Assembly: GCA_963777665.1 (NCBI GenBank)
Contig: CAVZRJ010000001.1
Span: 1,116,001 to 1,180,000, forward strand
Direction of reading: 5' to 3'
Length of the DNA: 64,000 nucleotides
Source of the DNA: Bog-756 sp963777665
GTDB lineage: Bacteria; Actinomycetota; Acidimicrobiia; Acidimicrobiales; RAAP-2
Shown: in pieces, positions 26,730-35,654 of the stretch
Position numbering within the stretch: position 1 is the stretch's first letter
Layout of the letters: each line of letters starts with the position of its first letter
Translations under genes and position numbers: made by a program
The notes under the pieces: generated by a model
Told to the model about the DNA's origin: nothing
The model's database searches: none
Seen by the model: the letters and a program-made list of their open reading frames with translations, nothing else

Positions 26730-28001
26730 TCAGACCCCGGGCGCGAACGAATAGCGGGATCCGGGCCAGTACGTGGCGGTGTCGAACCGGATGGGTCGTG
26801 CGTCGCCGGGCTCCGACACGATCATCGCGCTGGTGACCGGTGGCGAGGCGATCCCGTACTGGAGGGTTGCAGTGCCATTTCGGGCTGTCGCCTTCTGGCT
26901 GCCGAGTTGGACTGTACTGCCGTCTGGCAGGTTGGCGATCAGGATGTCGGGCCGGCAGACGCTCGAATAGCCGTTGAAGGACGCCGTGTATGCAGTCTGC
27001 CGAGCCTGCACCTCGAGGTAGGCCTGGAACGGAGGGGCGATACCCAGGTGGAGATTGTCGGCGCTGTAGAAGAGCGTCCCGTCGATCCAGACGCTCAGCT
27101 GGCTGTCGCCGTTGGTGAGGACCGCGGCGTACACCGGTCCGGGCTTCCATGGCACCTGCTTCAAGATGTGTTCCGTGGCACTGCTCAGGTGGCCCTGCGA
27201 GTACCCGGCGCTCAGGGTCCGCTGGCCGGTCCGGGTGACGTTCTCGGCCACCACCACGTAGTCGATCTCACCGGTCGTCGCGGTGTTCCCCGTCTGCACG
27301 GCCATCACCAACTCGCCGACCGACCCCGCCACCGTCGCCGTGACCGGCGGTGGCGATGCCGCGGCGAACTGGAAGACGCACGACGCCGGGATGGTCCCGG
27401 TGGTGGTGAGGAACCAACCCCGGAACTCGGGGGTGGCACGACGGATGCCCACGTGGACCTGTCCGTGGCTGACCGCCGTCCATCCGTTGGCGGCACCCGC
27501 GCTTCCGTTGGATTCCCAGCCGGCGTACGGCACCAGTGCCTGGGAGGTGCTGCCCTGAATGGGACGGCTGCTGCTCGGCTCGGTGAAGCTGACGCCCTGG
27601 TAGTCGGAGAGCCGACCGCTCCCCCCTGAGTACCCGCTCTCGAGGGCCGGAGCCCTCGAGAGCAGCGTCGCGCCACCGGTTCCCTTCACGGACTGGACCT
27701 GGTCGATTGCGCCCTGCGCCGAGAGCGTGGTGTGGGCGACGAGTCCGGCGGCCAGCAGGACCGCGACGAACGGGAAGCTGGCGACAGCTCGCCGACCCCA
27801 CGATGGGCGCCCGTGCCAGTCCCATTTTGCCGGGCGACGAACCTCGGCGGTCCCGTTCTCGTCGTCCGCGGGGTCCCACGTCTCGATGCGCTCCGGAGGC
27901 GGCGACTCCTCGGGGGGACCGTCGGGCAGGGCGGCTCCCGACGTGGGGACCGGCCCAGATCCTGCGCTCCGGGTGTCGTCGTGCGACTCAGAACGAGGCA
28001 T
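26730..28001 (-). CDS. Membrane-anchored extracytoplasmic protein of Pel-like locus
   Basis: A 423-residue protein that I do not recognise by name. An acidic, Pro-rich cytoplasmic N-terminus (residues 1-65) precedes one membrane segment (about 70-92, ASFPFVAVLLAAGLVAH) and a long extracytoplasmic region. That region is beta-rich with features of concanavalin/LamG-like sandwiches: an early strand region with YAGWESNGSAGAANGW, then GPVYAAVLTNGDSQLSVWIDGTLFYSADN. A carbohydrate-binding role is inferred from these strands and the position. The ATG at 28001 overlaps the PelG-like gene by 14 bases, making it the last gene of the operon. Confidence 0.62.
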   Translation of the reverse strand: MPRSESHDDTRSAGSGPVPTSGAALPDGPPEESPPPERIETWDPADDENGTAEVRRPAKWDWHGRPSWGRRAVASFPFVAVLLAAGLVAHTTLSAQGAIDQVQSVKGTGGATLLSRAPALESGYSGGSGRLSDYQGVSFTEPSSSRPIQGSTSQALVPYAGWESNGSAGAANGWTAVSHGQVHVGIRRATPEFRGWFLTTTGTIPASCVFQFAAASPPPVTATVAGSVGELVMAVQTGNTATTGEIDYVVVAENVTRTGQRTLSAGYSQGHLSSATEHILKQVPWKPGPVYAAVLTNGDSQLSVWIDGTLFYSADNLHLGIAPPFQAYLEVQARQTAYTASFNGYSSVCRPDILIANLPDGSTVQLGSQKATARNGTATLQYGIASPPVTSAMIVSEPGDARPIRFDTATYWPGSRYSFAPGV

Positions 28002-29640
28002 AGAACGACTCCTCCCCCGCCGCCAACGCGCGGTACGACGCCAGGCAGCTGACGAGGGCGTACACCAGGGCACCGGCTGGGAAACCCCATGATGCGAGTG
28101 CGTACGTCCCGCCACCGGCCAACAGCGCAGTCGTGACCGCGCAGACGACTGCGCCGGACCACACGGCGATCACCGGCACGCGGGGCCGTCCGAGGAAGAA
28201 GAGGTACTGGCTGCCGAGCATGCCGACCGGTATCAGCGCGAATCCGAGCGAGGTCACCACCAGCACGGTCATGCCGCCAGGGGAACGGACCGAGGAGGTC
28301 AGGGTCGACGGCAGCAGGTGCAGGAGAATGCTCGGCAGGACCCAGGCCACCAACCCGGAGAACCCCGCCACGGTCAGGATGCCCACGGTCCATTCACGTC
28401 GGAGGGCGGTCCGGGCCTGCGGCCACTGGTCGAGCCGCTGGGTCTCGAGCAGGGGAACCAGGCGGCGCCCGAAGCGCTCGATGGAGGCATAGACGAGGCC
28501 GAGCACCAGCACGAGCTCGAGGAGAGCCAGGTCCACCGACCCTTCGTAGGTCGAGGGGTAGACGTACTGATCGATCCCGAGGCTGCGTCCGTACGCGAAC
28601 CCCACGACCAGGGGTCCGATCAGGATCAACACGAAGTAGGCGAAGCCGTACGCGGCATAGGGGGACGAGTGCCAGAGCACGACCCGGAGCTCGGGGGGCT
28701 TCACGACGATCAACGAGTCCCGGCCACCCGGGTCGGTTTCGCCGCGTACGGCCAGATAGCTGGCCGCGATGACGACCATCGCTCCGGAACCCACCGCCAG
28801 ACCGAGGAGCTGGGCGTGCCTGAGCCCGGGGGAGCTCCCGCTGAAGAGCCGCGCGGTGGCCAGCGTGACCATCAGGGCAAGGCCGGTGGCGAGGGCGAGG
28901 GTGTAGAAGCGCCGCAGCATGTAGAGCGGCGCCGCGCTGACCAGGAACACGAAGATGGCAACGGCGAACTCGGCAAAGACCTCTCCGAGATGCAGGCCGT
29001 AGTACGGCACGATGTAGGCGCTGTACACGATCGCGATCACCAGTAGGGCCGCCGCGGTGCCGTAGAGGAGGAACCTGGTGACCGTCCAGCGGACCAGTGG
29101 GAAGTTCTGCTGCAGGAAGTAGAAGGTCCCCTTGCGGCCGAGCATCTGGGAACACACGCCCGCCAGGATCGCAGCCACGAAGAACGCTAGCGAGACCATG
29201 GCCGCTATCTGGGGGCTGGTATCGAGTGAAGACCAGAGGGCAACCCGCCCGACGAACAGCACCAGCACCGACATGATCCACGGAACCCCGTACCATGACC
29301 CCGAGAGGTAGTCGTCGGCGAATCTCCTCCAACTCCGACGATTGTCGGCGACGGCCCGGACCTGCGGGACGTAGTAGAGATAGGTCAGGTCGTAGACCGC
29401 CCCGGCCAGCTCGAACACCGATTCGAATCCGAGCTCCTGAGCCGCGGTGGTGGTGTACCCCATCGACTCGAGCGCCACCGCCACGTCCCGCAGATTGCGG
29501 GGCTCGGGATTGCGGTCCAACACCCTGCGGGCCTCGACGTGCAGGTCGTCGTAGACGGACGCATGCAGCTTCAACTCGTCGAGATCCCTGGCGACGCGTC
29601 GGGCAGCGCCCGTCGGCAGAGCCTCAACTCCCGGCGACAC
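27988..29640 (-). CDS. PelG-like polysaccharide exporter
   Basis: A 550-residue polytopic membrane protein. A cytoplasmic N-domain of about 100 residues is followed by about 12 hydrophobic segments to the C-terminus. In Pel systems PelG, a member of the MATE/MOP-type flippase group, moves the GalN/GalNAc-containing polymer across the membrane and works with PelF. The assignment rests on size, topology and an immediate overlap with a clear PelF gene; the sequence lacks the PelG N-terminal GIGFELRKL-type motif, so it is a divergent member. The GTG at 29640 overlaps pelF by 17 bases. No in-frame breaks are seen. Confidence 0.65.
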   Translation of the reverse strand: MSPGVEALPTGAARRVARDLDELKLHASVYDDLHVEARRVLDRNPEPRNLRDVAVALESMGYTTTAAQELGFESVFELAGAVYDLTYLYYVPQVRAVADNRRSWRRFADDYLSGSWYGVPWIMSVLVLFVGRVALWSSLDTSPQIAAMVSLAFFVAAILAGVCSQMLGRKGTFYFLQQNFPLVRWTVTRFLLYGTAAALLVIAIVYSAYIVPYYGLHLGEVFAEFAVAIFVFLVSAAPLYMLRRFYTLALATGLALMVTLATARLFSGSSPGLRHAQLLGLAVGSGAMVVIAASYLAVRGETDPGGRDSLIVVKPPELRVVLWHSSPYAAYGFAYFVLILIGPLVVGFAYGRSLGIDQYVYPSTYEGSVDLALLELVLVLGLVYASIERFGRRLVPLLETQRLDQWPQARTALRREWTVGILTVAGFSGLVAWVLPSILLHLLPSTLTSSVRSPGGMTVLVVTSLGFALIPVGMLGSQYLFFLGRPRVPVIAVWSGAVVCAVTTALLAGGGTYALASWGFPAGALVYALVSCLASYRALAAGEESFYASF

Positions 29641-31159
29641 GCGACTGCACCTCTTCGTAGAGCCACCGGTACCCGTCGAGGAACACCTCGAGGGTGTAGG
29701 AATCGAGCATGGCCTGGCGCCCGAGTTCACCGAGCCTCGAGAGGCCCTCGCGGTCTTCGGCCATCGCGCAGATGCCATCGGCCAGTTCCATGGGCCGGCC
29801 CGGGGCGACCAGCCGTCCGTAGGGCGGCTTGATGACCTCGGGGACACCACCCACTTCGGTGGCGACCATCGGGCGCCCGGCCATCAAGGCCTCCACGGCG
29901 GCAAAGGGGAACCCTTCCGAGATGCTCGAGAGGACTGCGATGTCCCCCTCGTTGAGCACCTTTCCGACATCGGCGGTCGGCCCTCGGAACACGCACGACT
30001 CCCCAAGGCCCAACTGCTCGGCCAGCGCGTAGCAGCTCCTGGCGTATCCGACGTCGCTCTCCGGGCCGTGGATGTGCAGCTGCACACCCGGGATCCGGGT
30101 GCGGACGATGGAGAACGCGCGTAGCAAGGTGTGGATGTCCTTCAGACGCTCCAGGCGTGCCACCGCCACGAGCACCAGTGGACCGTCACCGCTTCCGGCA
30201 GGACGGGTGAGGGGGAACCGATCAGGATCGACGCCGTTGGGCATCGGGTGGATCTTGGATTCGTCGACGCCGAGCCGCATCTCCCACGTGGCGTTGAAAC
30301 GGGCCACCGGAGCCACCAGGTCGGCCCGCGAGTAGGCCATGGCCACGACCGCGGCGTAGAAGTTCGACAGGAAGACACGGTAGGGGCTCTGTGTCTGGTT
30401 GCGACCCAGCGCAAGGAGCCGTTCGCGGTAGTACACACCGTGCTCGGTCAGGAGGAACGGGATGTTCCACCGCTCACGTAGGACCACGGCCGGGATGGCA
30501 CAGAAGGCGGCCGCTGACGAGTGGACGACCTGGGGGAGCTCGGCCGGATAGTCGAGCGGGGCCAGGTACCGGTAGACGGAGCGAGCCAGGTCTACCGCCT
30601 CGAACGTGCTCAGCTGCTGATAGAGAGGGTGGGCGGCCAACGTGTCGCGGAAGAGCCGCCAGGTCCGACCATCGCGCATGGCCACCCTGAGGCTGAACCG
30701 GTCGGCATAGACGGAGAGCGCGCAGAGGGCCGCCACGAGGTCGTCGGGGCCCCCCTCTCCCAGTGCCACGGAGACGACGAGCTGGGCGTAGGCGGGGAGG
30801 AACTCCTCGTCGAAGCGCCGACCCGGCCGGCGCAACCGCCGGGCGATCCAGCCCGGCCGGGGATTGAATTCGGAGTTGTCCTCTGTCCCCCACAGGGGCA
30901 CCTGGACGGTATGGACCAGGTTCGGGGGTGGGTCGTAGCGAACGGCCAGGTTGGTGTTGGCCACCACCGAATAGAGGACGAACTGCTTCTCGGACAGGCC
31001 GGTCACCAACTGGTGGGCCCAGGTGCTGACCCCACCGGTCACATATGGGTAGGTGCCCTCCGTGGTGAGCAGGACATCGATGTCGGAGATCGGGCGGTCC
31101 TCCGTCCGGCCGCCCAGCCGGTCCCGCGTGGGAACGTAGGCAACGCCGGTCTCGCCCAT
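29624..31159 (-). CDS. pelF: PelF-like glycosyltransferase (GT4)
   Basis: A 511-residue glycosyltransferase. The N-terminal PelF signature (DUF3492) is clear at about 26-43: DIDVLLTTEGTYPYVTGG, followed by VSTWAHQLV. The GT-B C-domain has the GT4 E-x7-E motif (EGFPFAAVE) and donor-binding loops (NGVDPDRF, VAVARLERLKDIHTLL). PelF polymerises the Pel exopolysaccharide in the cytosol from UDP-sugars in Pseudomonas and in Gram-positive pel loci. The ATG at 31159 lies eight bases after the upstream TPR gene; an in-frame start at 31216 is possible. The gene overlaps pelG, so polymerase and exporter are made together. Confidence 0.85.
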   Translation of the reverse strand: MGETGVAYVPTRDRLGGRTEDRPISDIDVLLTTEGTYPYVTGGVSTWAHQLVTGLSEKQFVLYSVVANTNLAVRYDPPPNLVHTVQVPLWGTEDNSEFNPRPGWIARRLRRPGRRFDEEFLPAYAQLVVSVALGEGGPDDLVAALCALSVYADRFSLRVAMRDGRTWRLFRDTLAAHPLYQQLSTFEAVDLARSVYRYLAPLDYPAELPQVVHSSAAAFCAIPAVVLRERWNIPFLLTEHGVYYRERLLALGRNQTQSPYRVFLSNFYAAVVAMAYSRADLVAPVARFNATWEMRLGVDESKIHPMPNGVDPDRFPLTRPAGSGDGPLVLVAVARLERLKDIHTLLRAFSIVRTRIPGVQLHIHGPESDVGYARSCYALAEQLGLGESCVFRGPTADVGKVLNEGDIAVLSSISEGFPFAAVEALMAGRPMVATEVGGVPEVIKPPYGRLVAPGRPMELADGICAMAEDREGLSRLGELGRQAMLDSYTLEVFLDGYRWLYEEVQSRVAGS

Positions 31160-31167
31160 AACACTGC

Positions 31168-31983
31168 TCAGGCCATCTTGCGGAGCGGTCGGTGCTGGTT
31201 GAGCCGCTGCAGCCAACCGGACCGCCCGACCACCACACGAGGCTCCGACCCGGGGGGCAGCTCGCCGTCCGTCTGCTGTTCGACGGTCGGGGCAAGCGGG
31301 CCCTCAGCGGAGCCGAGTCGTGACGGGACCGGATCGTCCGCCACGACCTCGAGCCTGACCGGCGAGGTCTCCGGGGCGGCCGGGGCCTTTGCGCCCTCCG
31401 CCATGAGGTCCTCGTCGGCGCTCAGCACCGATTCGATGGCCTGTGCACGGCGGAGGCCCTTCGATGCGACATGGAGGTTCTCCACACTGAGGAAGCATTT
31501 CGCCGCCATGACGGCGGCCTCCCGGACGAAGGGCAGCGGAGTGCGGTCATCCTCGGTGACACGAAGGTATTCGCGGCCGGCGAGGCGCATCCAATGGTCC
31601 GACGCGTCGGCCCTGCCCGACCGGCGGGCGGCGAGTGCCGCCTGCCGGTACGCGATGGCTGCCCTCTGTGGAGCGACGTCGTTGCGCTCGGCCTCCTCGA
31701 GGAACAGGGATTCCGCCCGCTGAAAATCGTGGGCGTGGTAGGCGCCGATCGCGGCCTCGAACAGCGTGATGTCTCCGCCTTCGATTTCGAGGTTGACGGC
31801 GACCGGATCCTCACCCCCGGAAACGGGCTCCTCGGCTCGAACGTCCGTCCCGTCGACCGGACTCGCTGCGGTCGCATCGGCCAGCTCAGCGCTCTCCAGG
31901 TGAGCTGGCCCGTCCGGTGCCACTGGTCGGGCAGTGCCCGATCCGCTCACGGTCGGGGCGACGGTCACAGCGTCCGCCTGCAC
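31168..31983 (-). CDS. TPR-like helical protein of Pel-like locus
   Basis: A 271-residue cytoplasmic protein without membrane segments. The middle (about residues 70-185) is a run of amphipathic helices of TPR type (EAAIGAYHAHDFQRAESLFL, then RAAIAYRQAALAARRSG), flanked by disordered acidic/Pro-rich ends. In classical pel operons PelE carries TPRs next to PelD; this protein could fill a similar scaffolding role, but PelE also has membrane helices, so equivalence is not claimed. It is the first gene of the pel-like operon, just upstream of pelF. Confidence 0.6.
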   Translation of the reverse strand: MQADAVTVAPTVSGSGTARPVAPDGPAHLESAELADATAASPVDGTDVRAEEPVSGGEDPVAVNLEIEGGDITLFEAAIGAYHAHDFQRAESLFLEEAERNDVAPQRAAIAYRQAALAARRSGRADASDHWMRLAGREYLRVTEDDRTPLPFVREAAVMAAKCFLSVENLHVASKGLRRAQAIESVLSADEDLMAEGAKAPAAPETSPVRLEVVADDPVPSRLGSAEGPLAPTVEQQTDGELPPGSEPRVVVGRSGWLQRLNQHRPLRKMA

Positions 31984-32202
31984 CCTCGAGCCCGCAAGAC
32001 CTGGGAGGCAGAATTCTCCATACTGGAGGCTTCGGCCGTTGTGCGCCGATTCTTGAGCCGGTTTGCCGCATCTGGCTGGGATTTCTCATCGGTGAGGCGA
32101 CCGGGAGACCAGGCCTCGGGGGTCCGGGCCTGCATCACCGGTCCCACAGATGGCCCACAACGACGGCCACCTCGCCCACAGCCGCCCGGCGGCCATCCCC
32201 GC

Positions 32203-33177
32203 TCAGTGCAGAGCAGCGAGGTACCTGTGCAACGACCGCGACGACAGCGCGGGGTCCAAGGTGTCATCCGGGAACGAAAGGAGGTCGCCGATGGCCGGGA
32301 CCGAAAGTCCGACCGAGAGGCGTTCCGGCCGGCCGAGCAGGAACCCCTGTCCCTGCGGACAGCCCAGACGGCGGAGCATCTCCAACTCGCCGGCCGTCTC
32401 GATTCCCTCTGCGACGACCGTGGCGTCGTAGGTCTCACGAGCGAACGTGAGCAGCGCACGTGCCAGCGCCTGCCGCGCCGGATCTGCGTCGATGCCGCGA
32501 ATGAGGCCGATGTCGAGTTTGATGATCTCAGGCTGGAAGTCGACGACGTGCCGAAGACTGGCGAATCCGGCGCCGGCGTCGTCGACCGCCAGACGCACCC
32601 CTTCCGATCGTAATCCCTCGACGCTCTCGCCGAACGCTGCGTAGTCGTCGATCGGGATGTGTTCGGTGACTTCGAGGACGATCCGTTCGGCCGGGACATC
32701 CTCCAAGATCTCCCGGAACGCGTCGGACATGAGCGCTTCCACCGAGACATTGAGTGACATGTAGATCTCGGAGGGCAGCCGATGCATCTGCTGTAGTGCC
32801 AGTTCGAGCGCGACGACCTCCAGCTCGATGCCGAGACCCACCGATGAGGCCTCGAGAAACCACGCATCCGGGGGTCGCACCGGCCGGTGAGCGAAGCGGG
32901 CAAGGGCCTCCACGCCGATGACCCCACCGCTGTGCAGATCGACGATGGGCTGATAGTGGACCTCGAGCGCCCTCTTGGCGATCGTGACCCGGATCAGCTT
33001 CTGGCGGGACGCAAGCAGCCGTCCCGATGCAAATGGCGCAGACGCCGTTGGCGGAGACGCGATCCCGGGCTCTCTGGCCGCCGCCCTGAACGGCAAGATC
33101 CCGAACCGGCGTATACCCGCCAGTCGCCTCCTCGGCGTGACGCCGAGCATGCTCCTCGGAAGGATGGACGTCGTCAC
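32203..33177 (-). CDS. EAL-domain c-di-GMP phosphodiesterase
   Basis: A 324-residue protein with an N-terminal basic region of about 60 residues and one EAL domain. Catalytic elements look complete: GVEALARF (EAL), MSLNVS (Asn), LEVTE (Glu), VDDAGAGFASL in place of DDFGTGYSSL (both Asp kept), IKLDIGLI (Lys) and VVAEGIET (Glu), with the terminal QGFLLGRP. It should hydrolyse c-di-GMP to pGpG. It lies 220 bases upstream of the pel-like operon on the same strand; Pel production is controlled by c-di-GMP in other bacteria, so a link is plausible. The start is GTG 33177 or an ATG nine codons later. Confidence 0.8.
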   Translation of the reverse strand: MTTSILPRSMLGVTPRRRLAGIRRFGILPFRAAAREPGIASPPTASAPFASGRLLASRQKLIRVTIAKRALEVHYQPIVDLHSGGVIGVEALARFAHRPVRPPDAWFLEASSVGLGIELEVVALELALQQMHRLPSEIYMSLNVSVEALMSDAFREILEDVPAERIVLEVTEHIPIDDYAAFGESVEGLRSEGVRLAVDDAGAGFASLRHVVDFQPEIIKLDIGLIRGIDADPARQALARALLTFARETYDATVVAEGIETAGELEMLRRLGCPQGQGFLLGRPERLSVGLSVPAIGDLLSFPDDTLDPALSSRSLHRYLAALH

Positions 33178-33270
33178 CGAGCGCTCCGCTTCGGACCCGG
33201 ACCGTCGTCGATTGCACCCTCTAGGGACACTCGACAGGCCGGACGGTCCGCCAACACTCGTCGCTCCCCG

Positions 33271-34140
33271 CTAACCCGAAAGCGCGAATCGCGGCGGAGG
33301 GGACATGGCCGCCAGCTCAGCGGCGCCGTCAGCCGTGAGCGGCCTGGAGAAGAAGTAGCCTTGGGCAGTCTCGGCCCCGATCTCCCTCAGGATGGCCACC
33401 TGCTCGGGTGTCTCGACTGCTTCGGCCACCGTGCAGATCCCGAGAGAACGGCTGAGCGTGACAATTCCCTCCACGGTTGCCCGACTCGGTCCCTCGGGGT
33501 CGCCGAGGCCTGCGACGAGCGATGCGTCGATCTTGACCGTGTTGACGTGGTAGCCGTGGAGCTGGCCGAGCACTGAGTTCTCGGCCGTGAGGTCATCGAC
33601 GGTCAGCTGGATTCCCAGGTGTGTCATGACACTCATGTCCCTGACCGCCTCGCTGTCACCCACCGAGCCCTCGGTGACCTCGACGGTCAAGCGGTCGGGG
33701 TTGAGCTTGGATTGTTCGAGCGCGGTGGCAACTGCAACCGCCGCAATACCGCGCTGGAGCTGAAGGGTCGAGCAATTCACCGCCAGTTGTAGGTCTCCTG
33801 GCCACCGGGTGGCCTGGGCGCACGCCTCGGACAGCACCCACGCATTGAGGGCGTTCATGTGTCCGTGGGACTCGGCCCAGGGAATCAGGGTCTGGGGTGG
33901 AACCTCGTTGCCCGAGGCATCGTGCCACCGAAGCAGGGCCTCGAATCCGAGCAGGCGCCCCGTGGCGAGGTCCACCGCCGGCTGGAACACGAGCGAGGGC
34001 GTGCCATCCCGTCCCAGGTCCGGGAACGGGGTGCTCCGGGCCAACTCGAGGCGTGCTCTCGTGGACTTCCTCACATTGATCAGCTTGGCCACCTTGGTCG
34101 TATCGGCGGGGGGAGCAGCCTCCTTGAGCGAGAAATCCAC
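33271..34140 (-). CDS. EAL-domain protein with altered loop 6, possibly inactive
   Basis: A 289-residue protein with one EAL domain. GFEALLRW, LAVNCS, LTVEVTE and TVKIDASL preserve the EAL, Asn, Glu and Lys sites. The loop-6 motif normally reading DDFGTGYSS is VDDLTAENS, and AEGVE is AEAVE. Both Asp are kept, but the rest of loop 6, needed for dimerisation and metal coordination in studied EAL enzymes, is lost. It may therefore bind c-di-GMP as a receptor or be weakly active. The GTG at 34140 faces the divergent coiled-coil gene across 78 bases, and the gene lies upstream of the other EAL gene. Confidence 0.75.
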   Translation of the reverse strand: MDFSLKEAAPPADTTKVAKLINVRKSTRARLELARSTPFPDLGRDGTPSLVFQPAVDLATGRLLGFEALLRWHDASGNEVPPQTLIPWAESHGHMNALNAWVLSEACAQATRWPGDLQLAVNCSTLQLQRGIAAVAVATALEQSKLNPDRLTVEVTEGSVGDSEAVRDMSVMTHLGIQLTVDDLTAENSVLGQLHGYHVNTVKIDASLVAGLGDPEGPSRATVEGIVTLSRSLGICTVAEAVETPEQVAILREIGAETAQGYFFSRPLTADGAAELAAMSPPPRFALSG

Positions 34141-34218
34141 GGGTCGACCAGGTGTTATTGGGCACCTGCCTCTCGTGAAATCCTCTAAAGACCGCTGACC
34201 AGGTGCCGATACACCGGT

Positions 34219-35505
34219 ATGGCCCTACGACCCTTCACCCGTCACTCGAAGAGCGAGGCGGACACCGAGACGGCCCAGAATGAGGACGACGGAGTCCCGC
34301 AATTCTTCTCGAACGGACCCCGACCGTTCTCGAACGAGTCCCGATCGGCAGCGACACCTCAAGAGGCGGCCGATCAGAATCAAGAGGCGGCCGATCAGAA
34401 TCAGATTCCGGTGGCGCAACCGGCCGAAGTTGCGGAGGCTGCGGACGCCGGGTGGTACCCCGATGCATCCGATCCGGAGTTGACGCGGTACTGGGACGGG
34501 CATCACTGGACGGGCCAGACGATGAAGGTCGTCCCGGAGCGTCGGCGGACCGGCGGGATTGCAAGTGCTTCAATGGCGAACTCTGCACAGGTCGACCAGC
34601 CGTCGGCCGGTGCGGTCATGCGTGCCCCGGAGCTCCTCGTGCCCGACCAGCCCGTCTCGCCCGACCAGCCCGAACGTCTCCCGTCCATGGAGACCGCGTC
34701 CGCCATACCCGACGTGACGATCACGCCCACCGTCGGGACGGGATCCGTCACCCCGGATCCGGTTCAGCCGCCGCCTGCTCCAACGCCGAGCTTCACGAGT
34801 CACGCCGATTCGGGAAACGGTGACGAGACCAGCGAGCGCAACGGTGTACGGGCCGGAGCAGCCTTGCCCGCCCAGGACAGCGTGCCAACCATCGAGTCGA
34901 CAGGGAACGCGGACAGAGGAGACGACGCCGACGCGGCCGTAAGTCCACCCGAGGCGAACCGCGAAGCCGACAGCTGGTTCGCAGAGGTTGCACGAGCCGT
35001 GGGGCGGGCTCAGGAGACGAAGAGCCCGGAAGCCTGGCAGGAGGCGGCACGAGTCGCGATCGTCGTCTCGGAGGTTGCCCAGACCATGCAGGTGATGGCG
35101 GAGGCTGAGCTCCATGCCCAGAGGGCAGGACAGACCGCCCAAGAGGCGACGCAGATCGCCGCACTTGCAGAGAAGGCGGCGGCCGAGGCCAACGGCACGG
35201 TTGCCCAGACCGCCAGAACAGCCCGAATCGCAGCTGACGAGGCCCGGACAGCAGCTCAGAAAGCAGATCAGGCAAGGCTGACCGCCGAACGGGCCGCCGA
35301 AGAGGTACCCAAGTCTGCAGGATTGGCGAAGGTGGCCGTTCAAGAGGCGGCGAAAGCGGTCGGCAACGCGAAAGCCATCGCCGAGGTCGTTGCGAAGGCG
35401 CGCCTCGCAAATACCCAAGAGGCGTGGAGTGAAGCACTCAGTCTTGTGACCACGAGGTCAGAGACCGCCCGAGATCAGACCGGCGGCGCCGACACCACCC
35501 TGTAG
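34219..35505 (+). CDS. DUF2510 protein with long Ala-rich coiled coil
   Basis: A 428-residue soluble protein. An N-terminal disordered stretch includes a perfect tandem EAADQNQ repeat (residues 49-62). A DUF2510 motif follows (AGWYPDASDPELTRYWDGHHWT, about 76-97), then a Pro/Thr-rich linker, and from about residue 250 a long alanine-rich helix with an 11/7-residue periodicity (QRAGQTAQEATQIAALAEKA). The helix resembles late-embryogenesis or filament-forming coiled coils. No membrane segment is visible. It shares a short divergent promoter with the degenerate EAL gene, which hints at common regulation. Function unknown. Confidence 0.68.
   Translation: MALRPFTRHSKSEADTETAQNEDDGVPQFFSNGPRPFSNESRSAATPQEAADQNQEAADQNQIPVAQPAEVAEAADAGWYPDASDPELTRYWDGHHWTGQTMKVVPERRRTGGIASASMANSAQVDQPSAGAVMRAPELLVPDQPVSPDQPERLPSMETASAIPDVTITPTVGTGSVTPDPVQPPPAPTPSFTSHADSGNGDETSERNGVRAGAALPAQDSVPTIESTGNADRGDDADAAVSPPEANREADSWFAEVARAVGRAQETKSPEAWQEAARVAIVVSEVAQTMQVMAEAELHAQRAGQTAQEATQIAALAEKAAAEANGTVAQTARTARIAADEARTAAQKADQARLTAERAAEEVPKSAGLAKVAVQEAAKAVGNAKAIAEVVAKARLANTQEAWSEALSLVTTRSETARDQTGGADTTL
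34361..34402. repeat. Perfect 21-bp tandem repeat inside the DUF2510 coiled-coil gene
   Basis: The unit AAGAGGCGGCCGATCAGAAT plus C occurs twice without mismatch (34361-34381 and 34382-34402) and encodes the EAADQNQ duplication. Being a multiple of three, it can change copy number without breaking the frame. Confidence 0.85.
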
Positions 35506-35654
35506 TCAGGCCGCCTGTGGTTCGCAGGTCGACGGCGACACTCGAGCTCCTTGATCTGACCACCCATCGACAGGTCGGCGTCGGGCGATCGAATGAAACC
35601 CTCTGGGACTCCGGATACATACCAATATCCATCCCAATTTGATATGCTGACTTG

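Noticed and set aside
27988..29330. Alternative open frames within the PelG-like gene
   Set aside because: They lack hydrophobic periodicity and ribosome binding sites; the PelG-like frame has regular membrane helices and overlaps pelF.
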